A stretch of DNA of 64,000 nucleotides from Nymphaea colorata (Eukaryota > Streptophyta > Magnoliopsida > Nymphaeales > Nymphaeaceae). Positions 1 through 11,312 of this stretch are shown here, in pieces. The first letter of the stretch is position 1; each line of letters begins with the position of its first letter. A model generated the notes under the pieces. The model saw only the letters and a list, made by a program, of their open reading frames with translations. It was not told where the DNA came from and made no database searches. The DNA is taken from assembly GCF_008831285.2 (NCBI RefSeq), contig NC_045143.1:1895503-1959502 (forward strand), in the 5' to 3' direction. The translations under genes and the position numbers were made by a program.

Positions 1-375
1 CAACTCGCCTCCATTACTTGTAACCTGCTATGCATTTTCTTGTTGTCAATCCATCCCATTTCATGCTTGACCCCAGAGAAAGGCTGTCGCCTTCTCTGCG
101 ATTCCTTCACAGGAAGGGCAGGTGTAGCAATTTTTTATTCACTGAATCAAACTGTACTTTCAAAATCTTAAAAGGGTCCACAGCGTCAAATTTTCTTTGA
201 ATGTTGCGTGGCAGCTGGGTTAATGGACCCAATGGTTGCGTGCATTGTAGTTTAAGGTACTGGCGCTCTTTTCGAGAGTCACTTTTTGCAGTCTGTGCAC
301 CAATTTCAAAAATTCTTGTGTTTGCGTTCCCTGGCAAGAATTCTCCGTTCGTAAGCTGGTCTCTTCCCATCTCAC
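1..375. other. Upstream flank of the 376–948 ORF, no gene seen
   Basis: No recognisable coding exon, RNA gene or repeat was found. A 95-codon minus-strand open frame (107–394) overlaps the next ORF's start and resembles no family known to me, so I treat it as chance. The segment could hold the promoter or leader of the downstream ORF, but no clear TATA box could be assigned. Confidence 0.4.
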
Positions 376-948
376 ATGGCGTCTCACGGATCACACTTGG
401 CTTCGCTCGGCAAGGAAAGTGTTTATCTTCTTCCGATATGTCTTAGTAGCTCCGGCCAACCGTCTTCTCGCCCGGGCTGCTTCGACACGAGGACCACCAA
501 AGGAGGCGTCCACGAAGGCACCTTCAGCCAGGTGAGTTCAAGCACCGCAGACCGCCTCTTTCGGCTGGCCACCCCCCTGCTGGCCACTCTTCTTTTCGCC
601 TACACCACCTATTTGTCGATGGAAATGGAAGGCGACCCTCTCACTGTATCTTTTTCTCTTGCGCTCTACTGTGTGTTTTTGCTCTCCACAGCTTCCATCC
701 TCTACGCTCATTCCCTACGAAATGAAGGATCACAGGAGAAGAGGAAAAAGGGCTTGTACATAGTGATCTCTCTCTTTTGTGTCATCGGCCTTGCTTTCTT
801 CACACGCGTCTATGTCATTCTCCCTCGACCGGCTTACTGCCTTCTCATGTTACCTTGGTTGCTGCCAATATCTGCCATCCTTGCGTTCTACTTCATCCGC
901 CTTCGAATCCTCTCATCTGCCCGTGTAGTTGCAACGGCGGCTTACTAG
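376..948 (+). CDS. Hypothetical four-helix membrane protein, 190 aa
   Basis: An uninterrupted ATG-to-TAG frame of 190 codons. Residues 1–58 are polar and Ser-rich. Four hydrophobic segments follow at about 61–80, 90–111, 127–148 and 153–174. A basic loop (EKRKK, 121–125) lies between helices 2 and 3, and the C-tail is short. This hydropathy pattern is unlikely by chance and suggests a small integral membrane protein. I recognise no family signature and assign no function. One caution is that a strong donor-like site (CAG|GTGAGT, 530/531) and an acceptor-like site (CTCCACAG, ending 690) lie inside the frame. Removing that 160-bp stretch would shift the frame and delete helix 1 and part of helix 2, so the unspliced reading is preferred. 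It may instead be the last exon of a longer gene or a degraded copy. No neighbouring gene supports it. Confidence 0.42.
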   Translation: MASHGSHLASLGKESVYLLPICLSSSGQPSSRPGCFDTRTTKGGVHEGTFSQVSSSTADRLFRLATPLLATLLFAYTTYLSMEMEGDPLTVSFSLALYCVFLLSTASILYAHSLRNEGSQEKRKKGLYIVISLFCVIGLAFFTRVYVILPRPAYCLLMLPWLLPISAILAFYFIRLRILSSARVVATAAY

Positions 949-1556
949 GTACCCACCACTTCTCAATCTTTGGGCGGGAGGAGGAATTAGGAGCTGCCAA
1001 AACATAACTTTTTATCATAACAAGAAAAAGAGCAGCACTGAAATATAAATTTTCAAGATTTTTTGACAAACTTTTTTTTAAAAACTAGCTAAATTTGAGG
1101 AGCCCTTCCAGACTTTTGGCTCCACCCCTGCTTGTGTCTAATTAATCCTAAATGCCCATTTGGGACTTGCGTGATTCGATTTGAATTTGAAATTTGAGTG
1201 GTGAAATATATGTATGGCTCAATCTCCATTTTTCTCTGCGCAGGTGATTTGAGTTTCCGAGTTCATGTACCCTGCTCTGTTTCACCTCGTTCCTCTCCTT
1301 CAGGCTTGTTCCGTGCCGTCCCTCTGCCTTCACAGCCTTCGCAAACCGTATTCTGTGGTTCTTACTGCGTCCTATCGTAATAAATTGTTAAAATTAGTTG
1401 TCATATTGATGTTGTACAAAGCTTTATTGTGTTTCTGATAAATAATGTATGGTTGTATTTAGATGTATTGGATCTACCATTGTCAATTGGATTAGAAATG
1501 GGATCTTAACTTCATTATTAAATGCATGGTCACCCCTCAAAAACAACTGGTGTTTT

Positions 1557-1628
1557 CAGGGAGGGGGGGCCGCTTCGACCCGCGGACTGTTTGGTCTGCC
1601 CTTAAAAAAAAACTTGGCTCCGCTCCTG
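1557..1628. mobile_element. 72-bp hAT-like mini-MITE
   Basis: The left end reads CAGGGAGGGGGGGCC. The right end, reverse-complemented, reads CAGGAGCGGAGCCAAG. These match each other and the ends of the better-preserved 12475–12643 element. The flanking octamers GGTGTTTT (1549–1556) and AGTGTTTC (1629–1636) agree at 6 of 8 positions, as expected for an aged 8-bp target-site duplication of the hAT superfamily. It has no coding capacity. Assignment to hAT is inference from terminus shape and duplication length. Confidence 0.5.
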
Positions 1629-1719
1629 AGTGTTTCTGATACCTAATTGACAAACAGATCCAATCGATCCACTTGTAACAGATATATATTTCCCATGTAG
1701 GATTGATATGTTCAGACCT

Positions 1720-1981
1720 AAAAAAAAAATAAGGGTATGAGATAGATCGTCAAACCCGCCAATTGAGGTTGGGTAAGAGGGAGTCCGATCTCAAATCCTC
1801 GGATACCGGATTCTCAGATAGACTTAACAGGTTTCATATGGAGAGAAACTCTCCCACATAAATGAGTTGCTCAAAAAAGCACTTCTTCTCAGAGGTGACA
1901 TGGTGACTCTTGAGGGATCAAAGGCTCTGATTCGAACATGCGACACCTTCTCTGCACCAACGACGAGCTACACCTGAGCCC
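1720..1981 (-). mobile_element. tRNA-derived SINE
   Basis: Read on the minus strand, a pol III box A-like sequence (TAGCTCGTCGTTGG, 1970–1957) is followed about 30 nt later by a box B-like sequence (TGTTCGAATCA, 1938–1928). About 200 bp of non-tRNA body and a terminal T-run (A-run on the plus strand, 1720–1729) follow. Head, body and homopolymer tail in this order is SINE architecture; plant Au-type SINEs are known to end in T. I found no clear target-site duplication, so the outer limits are approximate. Confidence 0.55.
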
Positions 1982-2945
1982 ATGCGTGCGACTGATGGAA
2001 AATGAACTTGGGTCTTGGGTCCAGCCACATGAACTGGCGGCGGCATTGAACCTAAATGTGTTTTTTTAGTGCTGAAATTTCTGGCTCCGGCAATGCACCA
2101 AAGCCGGTTGCGTGTTTGGAAGGTCATGTTGTTGTCACCGCGGCCAATGCAAACATGTACAGATCTGACCCGTTAACGGGTCGAACACTCCAACTTTCGG
2201 CCTCTTGCATGAAAAATGATAGCATTTTAATGGCCCCTACCTTGACCCTAGGCTCTTAGATTGGCACAAAAGAAAAGCGAAACATGTGGCCATTTGATCC
2301 AACTATGGTCCTTTTCTTTCAAAACCTCTGACTTGGATGGAGAGGATCCAAATAAGCTTGACCCTTAAATCTTTCGTTTGTACCTTGGAAATATGAGGGT
2401 ATGGTCTTGAGTATGTCGGTTTCTCTAAGTAAACATTGAAAAGAATGAGAAGGTGTCGCGACTTTAACCACCAAATAGATAGGTATGAGGGCACCATCTA
2501 CCCTCGGTCCAATGACTCACCTGTCGCCCTTCATCGGACTTCATCTCCCTTGGACGGAATTGTGGCCGCCTCTGCCTGAACTTGCATATTCAGTCTTTGA
2601 AGATTTGGATCAAGTCTTGTGATCTTGTCCGTTCTCTTGATTTTCAAAAGAGACAAATTCATTGCTGGACTAAATCGTTTCCTTTAATTACACCCAAAGA
2701 AAAATAACCTGATCGATTATGAAGCATTCAGGTTTCTGGCGTGCATATTTGATTTTTTGCCCCACGGCCACAGCTGTTGGAAAAGCCCCATCAAACCCGT
2801 CGGGAAATCCTTTGTCGACGGCTCATAGACAGTCGGTAAAGCTTCCGTAGGGAAAGGTAATCCGGACCTTTGAAGCCGTCAAGCGAAATGTGTTGCCGAC
2901 GTTACAAGCAGTTGGAATTGATTATCCATTTCCCGACGGTTTCCG

Positions 2946-3116
2946 ACATCGGGAAAGTTGGAACTTTGGTTTTTGATGTGATTCTTGTCCGGACACCACT
3001 AACGATCGGAAACAAATATTCACACACACACACACACACACGCATATATATATATATAACATCGGGAAAGTTGGAACTTTGGTTTTTGATGTGATTCTTG
3101 TCCGGACACCACTAAC
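2946..3116. repeat. 58-bp perfect direct repeat flanking a (CA)n(TA)n tract
   Basis: The 58-bp unit at 2946–3003 (starting ACATCGGGAAAGTTGGAAC) recurs exactly at 3059–3116. The 55 bp between the copies contain the microsatellite. Perfect identity implies a recent duplication. Just upstream (about 2797–2942) the motif CCGTCGGGAAAT and its inverse ATTTCCCGACGG occur, similar to subterminal repeats of CACTA transposons. Confidence 0.75.
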
Positions 3117-3227
3117 TTTGAAACAAATGTTCTCTCTTTCTTTCTCTCTCATATATATATATATATATATATTTATTTATTTATTTATTTATTTATTTAT
3201 ATTTATATATGTGTATATATAAAGAGA
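3021..3227. repeat. Compound microsatellites (CA)n(TA)n and (CT)n(AT)n(ATTT)n
   Basis: A 38-bp alternating CA/TA tract lies at 3021–3058. A second block runs from CT-rich DNA (about 3130–3150) through (AT)n (3151–3171) into (TTTA)n (about 3172–3200) and more AT-rich DNA. Both are direct readings of the sequence. Confidence 0.85.
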
Positions 3228-4250
3228 GAGAGCCGATAAAATAAGAATCAATACCAAAATTTGAGGAAAAGAAATCCCCCAATCAATAACAAACGCAAGA
3301 GAGAGAAAGAGAATTAACAAAGAAATTAAGTATTATAAAAAAAAAAGAAAGATTACATATCATGTGGTATTAGCAAAAAAAAATTAAAAATTACATATCA
3401 TCACATCCGTCCTCAATAATATACACATCCAGCTAATATTTATCCAAGTTACATCAGCGAATCATCCGACTTCCTAAGGTTGTTGATTTTGTTCCCTCAG
3501 ATTTGTGTTTGTCGCGGTTTGAGTCCCAAATCTGTGGCGTCTAGTAACATTCATTCCTTTAGCTGCGCCTTTAATGTCCATTGCAAGAGGGACATGCAAG
3601 AATTTTAAGTGACCCTCAACTTCAGACATCTGCTGGTAGATCCCTTTTCTACTGGTAGATTCCTCTATGGATAAGGGCATCAAGAAGACCTTGTAAAACC
3701 CTTCCGCATGTGCCCACCACGAACAAGCGTTCTGATAATCGAAGAAGGTCTAATAAAAGCAAGATTGTTATAAGCCAACAAAAAAAAAAAAAGGTTCTGA
3801 AGGTCAGTATCATTAGTGTACAGATAACCTTCAGAGGCAGGAATAAGAGGCACAACTCTAGTCCTTTACTCTTGCACATTCCATCGATCTGCAAAAAGGG
3901 AAAAACAAGAAGGTGGAAATCTAGCAACTTACATCGTCATTGATGTTGCTGTAACAAAACTAGAAATTTCTACTTGCCTCCAAACTTCTTGATTTGGTCC
4001 TTTCAACACAAATGGCCTTTTCCTTAGCTCATCAACAGGTGCGAAGATAATTAGTAATTAGTAACAACATGCGCAAAGCTAATTAGAAATATTGCATCTT
4101 GCTGTCATGTAACCACAGAACCCTGGGCTGTGAAAATCAGTTCGCTGCTCAAATCAGCTAAACTGCCATCTTGGTGTAAACACAGAATCCTGTGTTGTCT
4201 CAATCAAACAGAAAAAAAGAAAAAAAGGAAGAGTGTGTGAGCTCACTAAC

Positions 4251-4445
4251 TTGAATCAGAGTCTGGGCTGTCTGAACGTAGGAAGCTCTACCTTTAATCT
4301 CAACTGTCATCTCATCTGACATACCCCTGCTTTCCGAGACAGTAAGTATAGCAGCACTGATACTACGTATGTATGCAATGTTTGCTCTTGCCACACCCAT
4401 GATATCCTCTGCATAATAAAGAGGAATCTTCATCGTTTGCGTCAC
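4251..4445 (-). pseudogene. Orphan KH-domain exon, PEPPER/FLK-like, decayed
   Basis: A 65-codon open exon is bounded by a good acceptor (TTATCAG|GTG) and donor (CAA|GTTAGT), phase 0 to phase 0. The peptide begins VTQTMKIPLYYAEDIMGV and ends with SYVQTAQTLIQ. This matches the third KH RNA-binding domain of the plant PEPPER/FLK (Flowering Locus KH) proteins, whose pattern is QIPLSYA…IG…NI.YIRR.SGA…E.TVEI.G…VQTAQ.LIQ. The family GxxG loop is changed to GVAR, and the following RR.SGA to RSISAA, so RNA binding is probably impaired. No exons for the other two KH domains or the rest of the protein were found nearby on the same strand. Most likely it is a transposed genomic gene fragment; alternatively it is one exon of a gene whose other exons are very divergent. 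Confidence 0.55.
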
Positions 4446-7400
4446 CTGATAAGGCATACCACACAGTAAAGCAAGAAACAAATGAAGTCCATGTTTCTTG
4501 CCACTACAGAAATAAACGGTCTCACAATAAAGTATAAACATTCAACTTTGAAGCCATGTCTCTGTTTCATTAGCATGCCATTTTTTTGGCGAAAAGAACA
4601 GATGTCGTCTCCAGTTAATAAAGTAGATACGGCTCTCCATTAAAACAGCTTGGTGGTTTAAATTCTTAAAGTATACTGTAGGGTTTTCCAAGGTGAACAC
4701 TAGCAGGTAACATTGAAATAAACAGAAAATTTCACGTGAGAACAGCAGCCACATGAACTTCAAAAGGTTTCCTAAATCTCTATTCTCAATTGGTTTTGTG
4801 GCTTTTATCATGTATAGGTAATTAAACACCCCAAAAGGACCAGCAAACATGGATCTAACATTAAATTCTGCACACAAAAGGTTGACTATTTGTTGTTTCA
4901 GAGACCTATATCACAGCCAATGTTAGTTTGATCAGTAATATAAATTGCTACCACAGGATCACCTTAAAGCCAGTTTCCCATGTAAGGGAATCACTGCAAA
5001 CCATAGAGTTTAACTTTTCTATAATCTAAACCCAAAGACAAATTCTTGCTCTCTACCACTATCATTTGCAATCCTCCCCATTCTCTAAATGCAGGTTTGA
5101 TGTGAACAGAGTATAAGACCATTCAGATTTCAGACTTGGAAAAAAACAAAAATATGGAGCAATTCCCTGCATCTTTGGACTTCACAGAATAATAAGAGCA
5201 TCCAACTCGGATAGATTTGTCACACACACACACATATGTCTGGTGTGGGCATCCAATGTCAATATTTTTTAGTCATCACTGTGTGATTATTAGCCCTTCC
5301 AATGAAATTTGTTGTGGGCTGGTATAAGTAGTGGCCCCTATGTATCTCCGCACTTAAATTCCATCAACTTCAAATTATCCTAGGCCAAATCCTTAGCCAA
5401 GTTAGAATATGCAGTTGTTTTTCTCCTTCTGCTACTTTTGGATGTGGAAAAGTAGAAAATTCGATTTTAAAAAAGAAGAAAAAGGATGTTGGTCAATTAA
5501 ATAATATTTGTCGAATTTTACCAAGTTTGGTTGAGAGGTATATAGATCTTTTAGTTAATCATTCTACCTGTCGGGCTTAGAAAGTCTCCTTAATTAGGTG
5601 CCTAATTTTGACACCTTCGTTTCTTGGATAAAGCATATTTTCGTATGTATAAACAGAGCTTTTCATTCATTATGAAACTGATATGTTACACATAACATTA
5701 TAACAATGTACGTATATGAGTATATGGCACAAAATTTAGTAATATATTTATTTCACTTATATAATTAATATATACAAATATATGTTTGACATATATTTGC
5801 ATTGAGAATTTGATACAACTCGAGGTTTTTGTCATCATTTATAAGTACACTTTTATAATAGGCACACTTAAATCATATTCATAGATGACTCGATTAAACA
5901 GACCTTTGATTCTGTCAAAAGTTGGACGATGCCACTTCATCCCATGACTCGGCCCAGTCATGACAATTCCTGGTTTTTCTATTTTTTCTTTGACCAGGTT
6001 GAGGACCGAGTGAACCCAGTCTGGGTTTTTAAACATTGTTCAAAGAAACAAAGAGAGAGAAAATCAGTTCAGAGGCATGCATCATATATATAGTCAATAG
6101 TCGAGCATGAGGTTGGAATATGAATTTTGAACAATCGGCGCTTGTCTGAAAACAAGAATTTAATACACACCAATATTGTCAATTCTTTATACATAACACA
6201 TTTTTCTTTTAATTCTAAAACCATCTTATGCTGTAGCTTAGAGGACTAGACATCTAAAATTAGATGGAAGAACCATCAGGGCTTGATTTGATTTCTGTAA
6301 ACAAGAAGACAATTACATTTTTATTCAAAATGCAGTGACGTTTAAGGGAAACAATGGGTTTAATATTTCATGCCGTCCCAATAGTATGATTCTGCTCTCC
6401 ATATTAGATATATATTATTTATTTGGTAACATTTTCCTCCAATTACTACTGCAAATATCACTAGAGGTTAACCAAAATTCTAAGTGAGTTGCATTTCAAG
6501 TCAAGCACAATTAGGTTCGATTTGTTGTGATCTCCTTCCTGTCAGAATAAGGAATATCTTGTTCTTTTCCTTTTTCTTGAGAAAAGTTTTAATTAGGAGA
6601 AATTGGCAGCCAGCTAGAACACAGAACTAACGAGTCAACTTTATTACCATAATTATGTGACGAACCTTTTCTTCTACTTCTTTTCCATTGTGTTGTTCTT
6701 TTCCCTTCGTACAGTGCATAACCTGGTCGAAGGGATGTCAGCCGTTCGTAATGCTGCATTTGCTGTTGTCTTCATGCTAGTGTAAAACCCCCGGTGCCGG
6801 CGCCGGTGCCGGTTTGTCTGATTCCAAACTAGTGGGGGAGTCAAAAATTTCTTGTTAAGAGGTCAACTTTTAATTTTTGAGCCACACCCATGTAAAAAAC
6901 AACAAAAAAAGTTGGGGAGGTATCAATGTTGGTATGGGCAATTATGATCCGCCACTGTTGCATGCTCATATTTACCTCTGTTCCCAGTTGGATGTGGGAA
7001 AGAAAGCAGAATTTGATTCACAATCAGATATGTGCGTTCCTTTTCGCATCTTGCAAAAAAAGAAACTAGTTGGTGTACCAAGTTGTGATGAACAGCCGAA
7101 CTACATCTCTTGCAATGTTCTGGCTGATCAAATACCGACGGTTTTTCCATCTAATTTTGGCTGTCCTCTTTAGGGTCTGTTTGGTATGTGCATGCGTTTG
7201 TGTATGAAAATACAATATATATATATATATACAAAATGAATAGTTAATGAGTAAAACATGATAAACTGTCTAATTAAGAAAAGGTGCATGCAAACATGAT
7301 AAAATGTCATGTACTTTGGGATAACCCTAGCACCTACGAAAATGTAACTGATGACTGGTGGAAGGTCCCATCAACCCAACCAATTATGTTAAGCCGCTGG

Positions 7401-8830
7401 GGCTGAAGGGGTAAGTAATGAAGGCTTGCCCTTCTCCCATTATTGATAAACCATGCATGATCAGAATCACGCAGGTCAACGATTATATGGAAAAGAGCCT
7501 TTTCTTATCAAAGATCCACGATGGTACTTGACGGAATATACATAAAATCTCAGTGACGTTGACCCGTGAAGTTAGCTATGTAATCAACCGGATGCTTCAC
7601 GGTGTTCTCTTTCTGAAGAAGAAGCAGCAGACAGCTAATGGCGGGGCCACCCTTCAATTCCGCACTCAGCAGCCTCTACTTAGACAATGACATCAACAGC
7701 CCTCTTCTTCAACTCATGTCCTCACTCCCCAATCCAAACGTAAACACACCATTACAACTCTTTATTCATGTCTGTTCACTACTGTTTTCGATAGGGAGGA
7801 ATTGAGAGAAAGGTATTTCCTGTGCCCGGCTGGTTCAGCCATTTTCCGGCCACTTGTATGAAATTCGTTGATGGACGTCGAGTTGATAGGTAAACAATCT
7901 CTGTTTGAAATTCTCAAGGCATCAACCTTATGTCATACAAAAAAATGAGGCATTGAAATGTAAGTTGAAGCATAGTGAAGATGTTACTTTGAGCTTTTGA
8001 GCTTCAAAGATAAGCCTGACACCTTCGAGTAAAAAGGAACCTTGTTGGATGGTAGGATTGAATATTATTCTTATTTGCTTATACAAGATTAATAGCCTTA
8101 GTTACAACAAGTTGAGGATGCATCCAACACATATCAAATCCCGCAAAACTTTTTACCTAAAAAGTTTGCCCGTGAATGAGGGAGTTAGAATTATCAAAAT
8201 CCTAAGTCAAGGAGCAAGGTTATTTCACTCTCTTTTTAAATTTAAATTGGTGTTTTTGTCAGAACAAACTTAGTTTCCACCGGCCACCCACGCACACCTT
8301 ATACTTTGAAGGCAAAAATGAGAGCGAGTTGCGTGCGCATGCAACCCATATACGCCAAAAGAAAAGGAAAGAATATTTTGGTAATTATTTAAAAAAATGT
8401 TCTTTTTAATCTTTTATTTTTTTTCAATTTTCTTTGATAAAAGATAAAATACCTTTTTCTTTTGATTGAAGGTATTTTCATTATTAATGATACTAACGTA
8501 CAAAAATTCATGTACTAGTATGGCATATATAATCGGTTTCGGTCAAAAACATCCAAAACAGCATTTAAACCGTATTTAAGGGTGTTGACAAGTATGATCG
8601 AGTAACTTTTTAGGGAGTCGCACATGGTGATAAATGGCATTATATAACTTTGATGTCATTTGATCTTTAAGAGCCGGAAATGACCCAATAACCCTTGGAA
8701 AAAGGGACCCCTTATAATGACAAAACAAAAGTGCTAACCTGAAAATCTGACTTTTTGGAAAAGACAAAAATTGCTTCTCTCCTAAAACAGTAGAATACGG
8801 GATCCGACGTCAGCCACCAACCTGCCCTCA
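4446..8830. other. Intergenic, AT-rich, no gene recognised
   Basis: I see no exon with family resemblance. Features present are a short (CA)n at about 5221–5232, a GC-only block at about 6791–6812, a left terminus reading GGGTCTGTTTGGTA at about 7174 that resembles a Tourist-like MITE end without a partner, and an (AT)n tract near 7212–7231. Short open frames here (98 codons or fewer) show no conserved motif. Confidence 0.5.
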
Positions 8831-9497
8831 GTTAAGCGCTGTAAAATATAAGTTGTAGATCGTATTATTAATTAATTTAATTTTATATAGTCATATTATT
8901 GATTAATTTAATTTTATATAGTTCTTTTTTTCTCAAATCTCAACTGGACAAGGTTTTTAAATCAAACTCTCTTATGTTAATGGCCCTAAAAATTAAAGGT
9001 CAACCGAGTTAACTGGCGCTAAAGATAAGTGCAAACATTTAAAAAAAAAACATGGATAATGCTCGATGTTATGTCATTCTACCATTGCACGTGGAATGCA
9101 CGAAACAACTACGAACATGCGGGCATGGTTAAGTGTTGTAAAATATAATTTGTAAATCACATTATTAATATCATTATAGTAGACCGCATTATTTATTTTA
9201 TTATAGTTTTTTTTATCAAATCTCAACATATCAAAGGTCTTAAATCAAAACTCACTTATATTATATGCCCCCAAAAATTTAAAGGTCAACTAGAGCTAAG
9301 CGTCATTAAAGTCGGGTGCGCAAACATGTTTCCAAAGTAGCATGTTAAAATGTCACTCCACCATCGCAGGTAGAATGCGCAAAACAATTAACGGCAGGTG
9401 GCATGGTTAAGCGGTGTAAAATATAATTTGTAGACCACACTATTAATTTTATTATAGTTTTTTTTCTAAATCTCAACAGATGAAGATTCTTAAATCA
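8831..9497. repeat. Diverged tandem array, ~280–297-bp period
   Basis: Three successive units begin with near-identical sequence: GTTAAGCGCTGTAAAATATA at 8831, GTTAAGTGTTGTAAAATATA at 9128 and GTTAAGCGGTGTAAAATATA at 9406, giving periods of 297 and 278 bp. Each continues through a run of ATTATTAAT-type sequence, a T-run, TCTCAAC, and TTAAATCAAA. Units 1 and 2 also share the AAAGGTCAAC and TGTCA…CCA blocks. The third unit is truncated at about 9497. No coding potential. Confidence 0.75.
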
Positions 9498-11312
9498 AAG
9501 GAATGACATAATGACATACTCGAAATGCAGTTTTTCGATTTGATGATTATGTGGTTTAACGTAGATTATCACTGGTTCTGGTCGAACCCCAAGAAAAATT
9601 TTCTTGGATGCTATTGAAAATTTTTCCGGCAAGAAATATTTATTTGCAAGCAGAGACGGCCGGGTGTCGCAGTATCTGCAATCATGCTCTTGATGAGTGG
9701 GCGGCCGGCAACATCCGAAGCCCAATTGTCTCTCTTTTTAATTTAATTTGCCTGCTTGCCCACTCCGCCTCTCATTTAATTCCTCATCGGTAGCTGCACC
9801 TACTCACCCTGCCTTGAAGGTAATGATGCCTAACGTCTGAGACGATAAAGAACTGGTAAAGGAAATGATTTAGATCCAACATTCGATTGAACCATTCTAA
9901 ATGAGAAATTGGACTGGATTTCGATTTACGAAACAAATTGGATTCCATATACATAAATATTTGACAGGATTTGAATCGGAGTTTGTTTCAAGTGCCCTTC
10001 CATTTTGAAAGTAAGTTGGATTTAGTTTAAAATTCAGATTCATTTTTTAATGTGAATCTGAACATTGATCGGATTCAAATTGGATTCAGCTTGTGGTATC
10101 ATATCTCAGATTCAGATGTACCTTCTTTTTTGTTCATATTCAAACCCGAATTTGAATCTAAATATATAAAACATATTGATTAAAAACACATCTGATTTGA
10201 AATCCCAAACAGGACAAAGACATGATTGTTTTCTTGGCATTGGGCCCTCGTTGTACATTTGGACTAAAGTAAAAGGCGTCCAATATAAGACATGGAGGAT
10301 TTTGTATGTGGACAAGAGATCAAGAATGCTAAAGAGGAATCCCAAATCCAACGACAGGCTAGTGAGCTGCTTATCGTGTTTGCTTAATCGACTCAAGGTT
10401 CTTGGGGTTGGAAGGGCCTACTGCAAAACATGCCACTACATCTTAACTAAAGGGTGATTTTCATTTCCAAGAAAAATTTATCCCGAAAACTTTCTTTACT
10501 AAAAAGATTCAATATCTGGCTTCTGATTGGAAAACTCAGTCAAACAAAACCCGATTGGGCCATGGAAGAACTAGAACTAGGCAAGGACAACAGGGAATCT
10601 GATCTCTCTTTTTTTTTCTCCAAGTCTCTTTGGGATGATCCCCTAATTTGAAACATGATCACATTGAAAGGCAGCGTCCACCTATAGGCTGTGGGTCGTG
10701 GTTTGCCACATATGTCCCCTCCACCCTCAGCCATTCATCTTTCAGATGGGCGGTGCCAGTGGGACCGGGCGTCATAATATACGTGTTTGACTCCCCTCAA
10801 CTATTTTATAGGGACCTTAATTATTGCTTCCCCAAAATACGTGGGGATGAGGCAAACTCCCCTGCTCTTCCCGCCCCCACAGCCATCAGTAGTGCAACTT
10901 TGCAAGTTGCAGAGATCCCACCTGAAGCGCCATTAAAACAAAGCACCAAGATGTCCCTTCAGGAATTGTAAGGTTAAAGGGATACTTTGGTGCATGCCTC
11001 GAGGAAGATGATGAAGTGAAACGAATGACTCCCATCTTCTGCGAATGAATAATTTTGGAAACTATCTCATATTCTCTGTTTCACTGCTCATGCATTCATT
11101 GGTCAATGTGAATCCCCGTCACCGTGGTATATGCTTATCATTAGTAAAAGAATCCTTTGAATGCCCTCCCTCAGTGCACACCAAGAGTGTTAGGTTCATA
11201 ATTTTGGAATCAGGGTTTGACCAACTTGGCATGACTTTTTACTAAATTAGTTTCTAAGAATAGGTTTGGAAATGATGGTCTATGTCCTCACTAAAATGTA
11301 TTGATATCTGAA

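Larger units (their letters stand above)
949..4250. other. Intergenic, transposon- and repeat-rich
   Basis: No gene was found. The stretch contains an isolated hAT-like terminus (about 1112–1130), a 72-bp hAT-like mini-element (1557–1628), a tRNA-derived SINE on the minus strand (about 1720–1981), a 58-bp direct repeat around a microsatellite (2946–3116), and compound AT/ATTT microsatellite DNA to about 3230. On the minus strand at about 3925–4050 there is a short open stretch that could be a decayed exon but that I cannot assign. Confidence 0.6.

Noticed and set aside
107-394. 95-codon minus-strand frame
   Set aside because: No family resemblance, and it overlaps the better-supported four-helix ORF.
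3925-4050. Minus-strand open stretch (…ELRKRPFVLKGPNQEVWRQ…) near the KH exon
   Set aside because: It reads like an exon but belongs to no KH protein I know and has weak borders; too short to call.
6877-7173. 98-codon plus-strand frame
   Set aside because: No recognised motif, no hydropathy pattern and no splice context; AT-rich surroundings make chance likely.
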